From: Phymorhynchus buccinoides
Lineage: Eukaryota > Mollusca > Gastropoda > Neogastropoda > Raphitomidae
Direction of reading: 5' to 3'
Assembly: GCA_017654935.2 (NCBI GenBank)
Contig: CM065712.1
Location: 26,670,143 to 26,734,142 of the forward strand
Length of the DNA: 64,000 nt
Under the pieces are notes generated by a model that searched no databases, was not told the origin of the DNA, and was given only the letters and a program-made list of their open reading frames with translations. Below, one piece after another: positions 38,551 to 50,800 of the stretch; position 1 is the stretch's first letter, and the number at the start of each line of letters is the position of its first letter. The translations under genes were made by a program, and so were the position numbers.

Positions 38551-41500
38551 GTATGATTTTCGCCTTGTGATTTCCACCATTTGATCTACGTGTATTTTTG
38601 TCAATGTCGTATTTATTCTGCGCCTGTTTGATTTCTGCATCATGATCACTGCAGTGCTGCCTTATGAGTTATGTTCAAGCTTTCCGCCTAGTTTCGTTAA
38701 TGTTCACAGAGCGAAAGTGGAAGTTGGCATAACAAGCCATAATGATAATACTACACCCAACTTTTGTGGCTATATTCACATTTATGCCCGTCAAGAACGA
38801 TAATCTGTTGACTTCAAAAAAGCAATCGCTATGTTCTTTTCTGTTACTAATTATCGTTCTTGACAGACATAAATGTGAATAGGCACTTAAATTTGTTCAA
38901 AAAGTTTTTTAGATAAAGATCCTCCTATGATCACAAAATTACATAATTTTAATAAAGGTCATTTCTCTGTTAGGATTAGGATTAGGATTAGGATTTAGGG
39001 ACTCAAAACATAGCCGTAAGGCTTTCCTGTCCCATCTTTTTAATTTATTTAGTTGTTTGTCTCGGTCTGTCGCACACTCAGTTTTTTGTTAATATTATTC
39101 ATCGTAATCATACATAACTGCCTTATAGTCATTCCATTCGTCGAGAAGGTTTTTAAAAATGTTAGTATTCTGTGCTCTTTTCATGTTAGGTGGTAATTTA
39201 TTCCATACAGGTGCAACTCTGTTAGTAAAATAAAATTTTCTATTATTAGTCCTGCAGTGTTGAATAAATATTTTGTCGGTACTGTTCCTTGTTTTGTCAA
39301 AATCTGATATTGTGAATAAGTCATTTAGGTCATCTACACTATTAAAATCATTTAGGTTCATCTACACTATTAAATATTTTATAAGTTTGAATTAGGTCAC
39401 CCCTAATTCTCCTTGCCTTTAATGTAGGTAAATTTAATTCTTTCAACCTGTCTGTTAATTCCATTTTTCCCGTTTTTGCCTTTCTTACCAAACAATGAAA
39501 CATGAAGCTGTATTTTATGAACATTTTCAGCTAATTATCTTTGTTCAATAATTAATTGCAGTCATGTTAAAGGCCATTATCGAATAGGACCCCCCCCCCC
39601 CCCCCCCTATGTACTGCAGTAAACCGCGGCATTTGTCACAGTCCGTGGTTCATTGCGTTTTCCCGTCTTATAGGGGGGGGGGGGGGGGGGGGGGTAGGGG
39701 GGGGGGGTTAGGGTTATTATTCCAAAAAGATAATTAGCTTAAAAGTTTAATAAAATACAGCTTTATGTTTGGTAAGAAAGGCAAAAACGGAAAAATAGAA
39801 TTAACCGAGAAATGCATGGGGGGTGGCACATCTTTACCTTTACCATTATTTTTTTTCCCCACGTTGGCGTTTATGTCCAAAATTGGATCCTGCCGACGAA
39901 CCTCATCAAGATCAAGATATAGTTAAGCTAAGCTGATTGTTGATTGTGTTCACGCACAGCGAAGAAGAAGATGAGAAGCTAACCGCAGTCTGGACTCCAA
40001 TTTTCATTGGACGATGTCAGCAAGTGGCGGCCATTTTTCATTAAAACTAAATCCTTCGGTGAATCTTTTTTCTCGTACTCTGCTCCCTCGGTCTGGAATA
40101 GCTTACCACACAGTGTTCGCCACTCTTCCTCTGTCCAGTCTTTCAAAACTTCTCTGAAAACTCATCTTTTTGAAACCTCATACTCTCACCTCTAATCCAC
40201 GTAGTCCTTGATGGCTTGATGATATTACCCTGCAGTATGTGTGTGTGCGTGCGTGGGGGGGGGGGGGAGGGGGAGGAGGGGGGGAGGGAGGGCGAGAGAG
40301 ATTAATACATGTATTTTGTATGAACAGTCCCACTTATTTTTAATGTTTATATTCATTGATACTTGTCTTCATGTTGATTATTCTTGGCTTGTCTTTAATG
40401 TGTATGTTTATCTGTATGTTAGTGTTTAGGCCTTTGTTCAGCGCTTTGAGCACCCTGCAAAGGGAGTTAAGCGCTCTATAAATAACCAGTATTATTATTA
40501 GTAGTAGTAGTATCGTCTGATTCTGACTCGTAGCGCTGAGCTAATCCAACTGGATAATTATACAGCGTGTTTGTGGAGCAGCAGGAAGAAAAATAAAACT
40601 AAATGAAAGAAGCAACTGAAAAGAAAGGAACTACAAATTATAGAGATCTCCCCCAGCGTTTCATGGCTCCAATATCTATCGTCTGCTGCAAAGCGATGCT
40701 GCAAAATAATGCCGTTCGCGAAGTAATGGAACTAGACCAGTGGAAAACAATGGGTTTTTTTGTGTTGCTAGACATCTTTCTGTTGTATCGTTGTGTTATG
40801 GGAAGGGTTTTCTCGACAAGTAAGACTCAGTTACTGACAGTTTAGTCAGTGCTGTTCGACACTTTCTGTCTGTTTGCAGCCACGAAAACTCTTATTTCTG
40901 CCTTTATTCTTTCCCGCATTGACTATTGCAACTCTCTTCTCTGTGGCTGTCCTAAGTATCTCCTGCAACGTGTTCAAAAAAAAAGTGCAAAACAGTGCAG
41001 CACGCCTCACTCTCAAGATTCCACGTTCTGATCATATAACACCTCATCTTCGTAACTTGCACTGGCTTCCAGTAGAGGCTAGAATCAAGTATAAAATAGC
41101 TTGCCTTTGTTTCGGTGCTGTTCACTCCTCTGGTCCCGTCTATCTCTACGAACTAGTAGTCTACTTACCTGCTCGCTCCCTACGTTCTTCCTCTGACTGC
41201 TGCACACTCAAGGTTCCTCGGGTCCACACGAAATCTTTGGTGAACGATTCTGACTCGTAATGCGCTGAGACTCTATCTACTTCTCCAACTGGATAATTCG
41301 GATACAGCGTGGTTTGTGTGCTAGACATCGGCCTTTCTGTTGTATCGCTGTGTTACGGGACTCGACAAGTAAGACTCAGTTACTGACAGTTTAGTCAGTG
41401 CTGGAGCAGCAGGAAGAAAAATAAAACAAAATTATGAATTAGTGTTCTTCCTCTGACTGTGCACACTCAAGGTTCCTCGTGTGTTTGGTGAGCCGTTTGA

Positions 41501-41841
41501 TTGCAAAATCTTGTAAAAAATGAACTTTAAATTATTTTATTATTCGTATTTTGTATGTAGAATGTCTACGTCTTGTAAACTTTAAATGCTTGTAAATGAG
41601 GTAGAAGGGTATTTTTGTTTTTGCAAAATTTGTCTATTATAATTAGTCATGTAATTGGTATGTCGATGGCAGTATGATTTTATTTCAAGTTGCAGTATTG
41701 TATTCAAACTTGATTGAGAATGTGAATGTGGTCTCTATGTTTCTTCTTAGAATGTTCATGTTGTAACTATTTTACTTGTATAATTAATTGTGTGCGAGTG
41801 TGCGTGTGCGCATGCATGTGTGTGTATTTGTGTGTGTGTGT

Positions 41842-41893
<52 letters not shown>

Positions 41894-44800
41894 TAAGGAA
41901 GTAAGAGAACGTTGTGTGTAAGCATCGTGCTTATTTTACTTTCTAATGATTAATTATTTGTTTGCCTTTAATGTTCTTGTTATCAATGTAAAGCGCACTG
42001 AGCTCATGTGAGAAAGAGCGCTATATAAATTCCCATTATTATTATTATTATTATTAGTCACACTTTGATTTTGGGCTGGAGCGTGGGAGTCAAACTTTGT
42101 TACAAGTTACGAAGTTAGCCTAGGCCTATCGTCCAATGAAAATTGGCATCCAGACTGCGGTTAAGTTAACTTCTCGTAAGAAGAAGCTTTGAATTGTTTT
42201 ATGAATAGCTGCTTTTTGGTTATTAGGAAAATTGCATTGCAAACCACCACGAAACTAAGAATGCAATGCATCAAGAAGGGGCGTAAAAGGGCCGCAAGGC
42301 CCATACCAGCCCTATATTCTACCTACCTACCATGCCCCATATATTTCGGCAATATCACCATCGAGCTCTGCAAGCTCGATTTGAGATTTGGACAGTTGCT
42401 GTTGTTGGTATATTCTAGTCACAGAGACTTATTTCTGTGAAATTTGGGTTGCTCTCACTCGAAATGCGGGTCGCCGCAAGTGCAGCGCCTACCCTTTTTT
42501 AAAAATTTTAAATGGGGGGGGTGTGTCACAGGGTGAGGAGGGGGTGTGGGCATGCTTGGAAAACCTAGTTATCAATTTGTCCATACCAGGCAGCGGGATT
42601 TCTCCCTGCTCTTACCGACTTTCAACTGCCGTGGGATTTTTATGTGCGTAAAGCGCACGGGTCAGACTAGCTTTAAGTCCCCATCCGAAGGACTGGACGT
42701 TCAGTTCGATTTTCCGGTCAAGCTAGAAAGAAAGGGCGAGGCCGGGATTCGAACCCGGGTCTCTCACGCTGCAGTCACGCATTGCATTTGGCAGGCGAAC
42801 GTCTTAACCACTCTGCCACCTTTCTCCCTTAGTTTGAAACTAAGCAAAGTATGTGGTGCTCGAAGAAGATAAGACCAGTTTTTCTCTCTTTTAAATTATT
42901 ATTATTTTAAAAAAAAATTTCAGATGTGTGCAGAAGGAAGCGCGCTACACATGCCCACGATGCAACGCTCCCTACTGCGGCCTGGAGTGCTACCGCCACA
43001 GGAAGCACGGGGGATGCTCCGAGTCCTTCTACAAGGACTGCGTCATGGAGGAGATGAAGTCTGAACAAGGCATCAGGTGAGCGGACTGGTAGGTAGGTAG
43101 GTAGGTGTAGGGCTATATATAGGATGCTCCGAGTCCTTCTACAAGGACTGCCTCATGGACGAGATGAAGGAACAGGGCGTCAGGTGAGCGGACTGGTAGG
43201 TAGGTAGGTGTAGGGCTATTTACAGGATGCTCCGAGTCCTTCTACAAGGACTGCGTCATGGAGGAGATGAAGTCTGAACAGGGCGTCAGGTGAGCGGACT
43301 GGTAGGTACGTAGGTGTAGGGCTATTTACAGGATGCTCTACAAGGACTGCGTCATGGAGGAGATGAAGGAACAGGGCGTCAGGTGAGCGGACTGGTAGGT
43401 AGGTAGGTGTAGGGCTATTTACAGGATGCTCCGAGTCCTTCTACAAGGACTGCGTCATGGAGGAGATGAAGTCTGAACAGGGCGTCAGGTGAGCGGACTG
43501 GTAGGTACGTAGGTGTAGGGCTATTTACAGGATGCTCTACAAGGACTGCGTCATGGAGGAGATGAAGGAGCAAGGCGTCAGGTGAGCGGACTGGTAGGTA
43601 GGTAGGTGTAGGGCTATTTACAGGATGCTCCGAGTCCTTCTACAAGGACTGCGTCATGGAGGAGATGAAGTCTGAACAGGGCGTCAGGTGAGCGGACTGG
43701 TAGGTAGGTAGGTGTAGGGCTATTTACAGGATGCTCCGAGTCCTTCTACAAGGACTGCGTCATGGAGGAGATGAAGGAGCAAGGCGTCAGGTGAGCGGAC
43801 TGGTAGGTAGGTAAGGTGTAGGGCTATTTACAGGATGCTCCGAGTCCTTCTACAAGGACTGCGTCATGGAGGAGATGAAGGAGCAAGGCGTCAGGTGAGC
43901 GGACTGGTAGGTACGTAGGTGTAGGGCTATTTACAGGATGCTCCGAGTCCTTCTACAAGGACTGCGTCATGGAGGAGATGAAGGAGCAAGGCGTCAGGTG
44001 AGCGGACTGGTAGGTACGTAGGTGTAGGGCTATTTACAGGATGCTCCGAGTCCTTCTACAAGGACAGCGTCATGGAGGAGATGAAGTCTGAACAGGGCGT
44101 CAGGTGAGCGGACTGGTAGGTAGGTAGGTGTAGGGCTATTTACAGGATGCGCCGAGTCCTTCAAGGACTGCGTCATGGAGGAGATGAAGTCTGAACAGGG
44201 CGTCAGGTGAGCGGACTGGTAGGTAGGTAGGTGTAGGGCTATTTACAGGATGCTCCGAGTCCTTCTACAAGGACTGCGTCATGGAGGAGATGAAGTCTGA
44301 ACAGGGCATCAGGTGAGCGGACTGGTAGGTAGGCAGGTGTAGGGCTATTTACAGGATGCTCCGAGTCCTTCTTCAAGGACTGCGTCATGGAGGAGATGAA
44401 GGAACAAGGCGTCAGGTGAGCCGGGACCCCCAGGGACCCCCACGAGGGGCAGCCGCTGTGGCACGTTGTCTGCAGTTTTAACGCACTCGGGGCGAATGAG
44501 CCAGATCTGGCTCATGGCTCGCACAACTGTTTAGGACGAATGGCCCGGATCCGGCTCATAAGAGTTTTAAAGAGGTTTTGATTTCTGGCGTGTAACCAGC
44601 TTTCCGGTGCGAAGTCATAACCTATTTTCAGTTTGCTTTGACCTTGCCTCTCTTGAAATCAACCAATCATTGCAGACTTTACATTCAGCTTTGGTTGTAG
44701 AGGGGGGTCAAAGATCGGAATGTGAAATTTTCCTTCTTTCTATGTGTCCTCCTCCAACCTCCTGCCAGGACTTCTCGAGTCCCTCAGTCGGTCGTTTTTC

Positions 44801-47800
44801 TGATTCTTACCTTCTTGAGAGTTTTATGTGAACCCCTGGCTACAATTAGCTTCAAGCTTCTCACTCTCTGAACCGTTTTTTTTTTTTAGCTTTTTCTGGT
44901 AGCTTCAGCCAGAAGGATCACGCTCTCAGCGTCCTGGCCTGCGTCATAGAGTTCTCGGATGAGTACTCTTCGGTCACCTTGATCTTTCTACCAGAATTCG
45001 GGGCTTAGAATCAGCTAGGCGGCGTTCCCTCGCCTCTGGTTCGCATCTCCATCTTTCGTTCCGTCCTCGGCCCCGACGGTTCGGACCGTTTTCTCTGTCC
45101 GGTCGGGGCCTTCGGGCTTCTCCTTTCCGGAACTAAGCTTCTCTAAGCTTTTGGAGGTCGCGCGACACGTTCCTTCAGCTCGACCTCCGAGACATCGAGG
45201 CCGGGAACGAAGGCGACGCTTTCTCTATCAGGAAAGTTTTGGTCTCCCGGGAAGATAGTTGTTGCCCAGACCGCCGTCTCCGTCTAGACCGTCAGTACGG
45301 AGACAAGCTCCCAACGACTCCCCCTATGGTACTTTAGTGGGTATATCATTGCAATGATGTTTTGGGGCAATATTTGGAGCAGGCCTTTTACCTTCCCTTT
45401 CTAAAGCCGCATATAGGCTAAAGGAGTAAAAGGGGTTACTCGGGGCTTTTTGGGAAGGGGGTCTAGTGGAATTACCACTTTTTTAAACCCCCTAAGGGAA
45501 AAAGCGCCCAGGTCTCGCTCTCACGCGTTGGGTTGGGGTACTGAAGCATCTACCCTCCTCCGCTTTGGTAATCTGCAGTTGTTTCAGGTGTTGGTACAGT
45601 ATGGTTAAAGTAGATTGGTGGATTTTTATTAATCCCTACTATCTATTTAACTTAATACTTACCAACACCTGAAACAAACGAGGTACCCTCCCTTGTATCC
45701 TCCCTCACTATAAAGATGCTTCCTGTAAAATTTTGTAATGGCGGAAGTAGGCGCTCATTGGCCTAGCCACCGCTAGACCGGTAAGGGGGGATCACTCCCG
45801 CCCCGCATCCGGCTAGGGGTCAAGGCCAGGGGCCTACTTTCAATAGGAGACAAACGGCGAAGGTAAGGAATCTGATATTTTACGATCGTTTAGTGCATGA
45901 TGTTGCTAATCCTTTCTGAAAATATTGATGCCTAACTCTTCATAACTTGGTTTTGGTGATTATTTTACGAACCTAGTCAAATGCCCAGTCCCCACAGAAC
46001 AAGGGGAAATAATTCGGCCAGTCCCGAGTGAGTTAAAACTGTTACTCGGTTGTATCGAGCTATTGCATTCTATTTCATGTGCAGGGCTGCCAACCGTCCC
46101 TCCGTAGCCGTATTTGTCCCGGATTTTTGCGAAAAGCATGACCCGTCCCGTTTGTCCCGATTTTTGAATGATCGTCCCGGAAAATGGTTTGCGCCTATTT
46201 TTATCATGCGCTATCAACTTCTTTACAGAGAGTTATTCTGATTGGTTAAATCTTCAGTGAAATCAATTCTCATTGGCTGTTGTAGCCAAATTTTCATTGG
46301 CTGTTGTAGCCAGTTTAGTCAGGGTTGAAAATATGGCGTCTAAACGGTCGTGTGAGGATGATTCTTCTTCTAAGAAAGAAAGTTTCAAAGCGTTCCTGTT
46401 TATTTCGAGAGACGAAGGCGGATGGTCAAAGGAAGAAGAAGAAGAAGAGACATACACAGATAAAATGGTTAAATGGCCTTTCATTGTGTCAGAAAGAAAA
46501 GGCGAAACTCACCCTGTTTGTGCGTGTGATTTTTCGATAGTCTGGTTGTAGGGATGATGTGCGCCGTTGTTATGTCAAGTTGTGGTGGGTACTGTACTTA
46601 ATTTCTGATCATTATTAAAATGTCCCTGAAAATCAGGCTGTGTCCCTGATTTGAGAGTCGTTTGTCCCTGATTTGAGAGTCGTGTGTCCCTGATTTGAGA
46701 GTCGTGTGTCCCTGATTTGAGAGTCGTGTGTCCCTGATTTGAAGTCATTTGTCCCTGATTCACAAATGTAGGTTGGCAGCCCTGCCTGTGTTCTTCTTAC
46801 TTTATTCTAATCCTGTTTTATTTATTTTTTAATAAATGTGTAGACTGTGCATTTTTAACCCTCTCACTCTGATCAATCGAACCGATAATCTATATTGAAT
46901 ACCAAGTGATGGGAAGTAACTCTGAACGTCACACCAAATCTTTTATTTAAAAAAATCACCCAGAATAAAGTCTAACTGACATTTAATTTCTGAAAGATGC
47001 ATATTGAATAGCAATGATGATATTTTCATTCCAAAGCTAACACACTGTCACACAACAAACCATGAATTGGAATTAAAAAATCCGTAATGGCGCTCCGAGC
47101 ATCGCGCCGAGTCAATACTGCGCACGTCACGTGGAAAGAAGAAAAAAAATTGGGGTCACTTCGAAAAATCCGTTCAAAAAGACTAGTGGGTGCTTTCCCT
47201 TGCTGTAAGAACCAAAAACGGACCACTGAGAGTCAGGAACAGGAAGAACTAACTTAGTATATTGCATTGTGGGTAGGGCAAAAGTGAAAGTGAAACTACT
47301 AGACCGGGCGTTCAGCGGGCGCAATCGGGGGCTACGGGAGCCAATGGTAAAGAAAAAATCGGTCGGATCTGGCGTATGCAGCCGTGAGAGGGTTAAACTA
47401 CATGACACTTGAAAGCTGGTTACACGCCAGATATGAAAACCTCTGGAAAACTCTCATGAGCCGGATCCGGCTTATTCGTCCCGAGTGAGTTAAGAGATTT
47501 GACTACTGTTGCATGCCGCACAGATAAAGCAACTACCGTGCTTGATGTTGCGTAGGGTTGTTCACTCAAATGTTTTCTTGTTTCTTTATTTATCACTTTA
47601 TTTATCTTTTTTTGCCCCTTGCTAAGGAGGTTCTTTTTTCCCATAATGCATGTTACAACAGGACAATATTCTTTTAAAGAACTATATAACACAATGATTA
47701 ACGCAATCATACCGAATAGCCACCATTAACGAATAAGCAAATCAGCATATCGTCGCTGTCCGATGCTAACCGTGTATTTACACAATCAGTGATTTTACAG

Positions 47801-50800
47801 GAGCATCAAAAAACATATTGTCGCCTGCTACAAAGTCAATCCCCATTTGATATACGCTTGACCCTTCTTCTTTACCGATGAGTAAACGTGTGACACAATA
47901 AAAGTTGCATTAACACCCAAAATGTTCGTGATAATTCAGTTACACGGTTAGTCACAAAGTTAGTGCATTGTTGTCACAATGGGAGATACGACAGCTGCCG
48001 GCAGTTACACGATTAGCGTGACCAGTTACACGCTTATCGCGTCAAAACCAGCAACAACCCGCCACATACACGATTATTTCCGTGGTATCATGTGACAAAT
48101 TTGAGCATTTTCATTGGTCGCAGACACAAGATATTTATAGAAGACCTGCGTGAGGTCACTGGAAGGAGTTTCAGTAAGAAATCTATTTTTGTCAAATTTT
48201 GTAGATACACGGTTAGCGTCGGACAGCGACGATATAGTTTTATTATTATACGTTAGCAGCAATTTGAAAATAAATCTCCTCCAAACAATCCACTACTTTA
48301 CCAAAAACCAGCTTCACAAGGGGGTTATCTATGACGTAGGAACAAAGGAAAGAAAAAGAAAACTAAATTAAAATCACTTGTTTTCTTTGTTCATCAGTGT
48401 TTTTTGGGTTTTTTACAGACCCGAAGATCGTCAAAAAATGTTGGAAATGTTGGCCAGAGAACACGATGAGAAAGCGGCCGACTCTGATGACGGTAAGATG
48501 TCGTGACCACACAGACGGACAGACTTGTGAACGGACAGTGATGTCCTGAGGCCCCGACGGTAAGATGTCGTGACCACACAGACGGACAGACTTGTGAACG
48601 GACAGTGATGTCCCAAGGCCCCGACGGTAAGATGTCGTGACCACACAGACGGACAGACTTGTGAACGGACAGTGATGTCCCGAGGCCCCGACGGAAAGAT
48701 GTCGTGACCACACAGACAGACAGACTTGTGAACGGACAGTGATGTCCCGAGGCCCCGGTCATCAGAACATTGAACCTATGACCCCGACGGTAAGATGTCG
48801 TGACCACACAGACAGACAGACTTGTGAACGGACAGTGATGTCCCGAGGCCCCGACGGTAAGATGTCGTGACCACACAGACGGACAGACTTGTGAACGGAC
48901 AGTGATGTCCCAAGGCCCCGACGGTAAGATGTCGTGACCAACAGAACATTGTGAAACATGATGTCCCGAGGCCCCGACGGTATTGTGTTCTGATCTCCCC
49001 TGTCAGGACAAATGTTTAATAGACTGGGTGAGATTTTAATAGACTGGGTGAGATTTTCTAAGCACTTGCACTTGCCCAGCGGGCAGGTCGTCGAGATCGC
49101 CACCTGCCCAACACTTACGACTACCTGCCCCGGGCAGTCGGGCAGCCGTTACTGTCCGACCCTGATAAAGAGGGGTTTTGTCAGTTCAAACAGATGTTTG
49201 TGCGTTAACCAATGTTTCATAATTATTATCCCGTTTTGTGTTAACTCTCACTATACTATTGTACGCTATAGCCTACATGACGCGCACAAACGTTCCATAC
49301 TAGGCGGGTTTGCATCATTACATAAAAATTATTTTAAAAATAATGCTTAACCGCACAGTTTTGAACATTTGCGTTATTGTTTATAATAATAAAAGCTAGC
49401 ATATGTTATAATTCCCAAGTAAAATGTTTATTATTAGCAGATTTTAAAAAAAAGCATGACAAAGAAGACGAAGAGAGGGGTAGTGACTCGTTTTCATTCA
49501 TTGCGGTACTAGAAATAGACGGAAAGTGATTGGTTGAAAACTATTAAGGGACCGTAGAGGAACACTTCTATACCAGTTTGGGTTGCCAAGCTTTGTGGAG
49601 TTGTGAATTGTGAATGGTTAAACGCTATATACGCTATAGCGTACATTAGTATTGAACGGTTGTAAAGGGAAGCAATCGGCCAGTAAAGAGTGAGTTAAGA
49701 GTGCTCCACTGTAATCTTTGATTTGTTTTTGCAGATGATGCTGATCAAGATGGCACCCCTGACTTGAGTGAGCGTCTAGCGGGGCTGGATCTAGGTACGT
49801 TCGAACAGAGGGCGATAATAATTTAGTATAAATTCACGGCAAAGGTCAGGATGTGCCCCCCCCCCTACATTTCTCGGTTAATTCCATTTTTCCGTTTTTG
49901 CCTTTCTTACCAAACATGAAGCTGTATTTTATGAACATTTTCAGCTAATTATCTTTGTTCAATAATTAATTGCAGTCATGATAAAGGCCATTATCTAATA
50001 GGACCCCCCCTATGTACACTGCGGCATTTGTCACAGTCGTGGTTCATTGCGTTTTTCCGTCTTATGGGGGGGGGTTATTATTCCAAAAAGATAATTATTT
50101 GAAAAGGTTAATAAAATACAGCTACTCAATTTAGACCTCTTACTCTTCAAAATTGAAAAAAAAAAAGATCTAGTTACTCATTTTCAGTGAACATTGTTTG
50201 ATGGTTTAATCACGCATCAGAACTGTCTGCGGATTTCCGCGGTTTTGGTAGCCACTGGCCGCGGTTTTGGCACTGCCGGCCGCGGTTTGTTCTTCATGCA
50301 CGATCTTATTCTTATTGCGCGAGCCGAAAGCTGGGGATCTACCTGAAGGTAGAGTAACTCCCCCTGTTTGACCGATTGAATTAGGCAAGATCACTATCCC
50401 ACACACCATGAAATTACTCCCCTTAATTATTTCCGAACAATTCCTATTGGCCTCTGGCTGCGACGCGCTCTCCAGGTGGGAGCAACCCGAATTTCACAGA
50501 GGCACCTCTGTGGCTATAAAGTACCTAATGTATGAACAGATAATGATGCAGGGGATGTGTGGAGGCGGCTGACACCTAAGGAGCGCGAGGAGTTTGCTCG
50601 CATGATGCTGAAAGACATGCATCTTTCTATGCTGTTATTAGTACAGTGGAACCTCCCTTATAAGACCTCATTAATAGACCCCCTCCCATATAAGACCTAC
50701 TTCTCTGAGACATTGCCCTTCTTTGTAAGTATTAAGATTACCTCCCTTATAAGACCCCTCACAAGACCCCTCCCTTGCAAGACCCCTCCCTTGCAAGACC

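Larger units (their letters stand above)
39975..42172. repeat. Inverted 40-bp borders around LINE fragments
   Basis: CGCAGTCTGGACTCCAATTTTC... (about 39978-40015) is inverted at 42128-42165 (GAAAATTGGCATCCAGACTG). They enclose both LINE 3' fragments. Confidence 0.6.
44478..47493. mobile_element. Composite TTAA-flanked element (piggyBac-like ends) with nested insertions
   Basis: The left end (44478-44605) and right end (47402-47493) are inverted copies: TTAACGCACTCGGG at one, CCCGAGTGAGTTAA at the other, and CCGGATCCGGCT within each. A third end of the same type is at 46020-46036. Nested inside are a DIRS-like fragment, a CAGGGCTGCC element and a second TTAA MITE. TTAA ends are the piggyBac hallmark, but no transposase is seen. 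Confidence 0.6.

Noticed and set aside
42740..42826. Functional tRNA gene
   Set aside because: A and B boxes are present but the sequence cannot fold into a full cloverleaf and continues into a SINE body.
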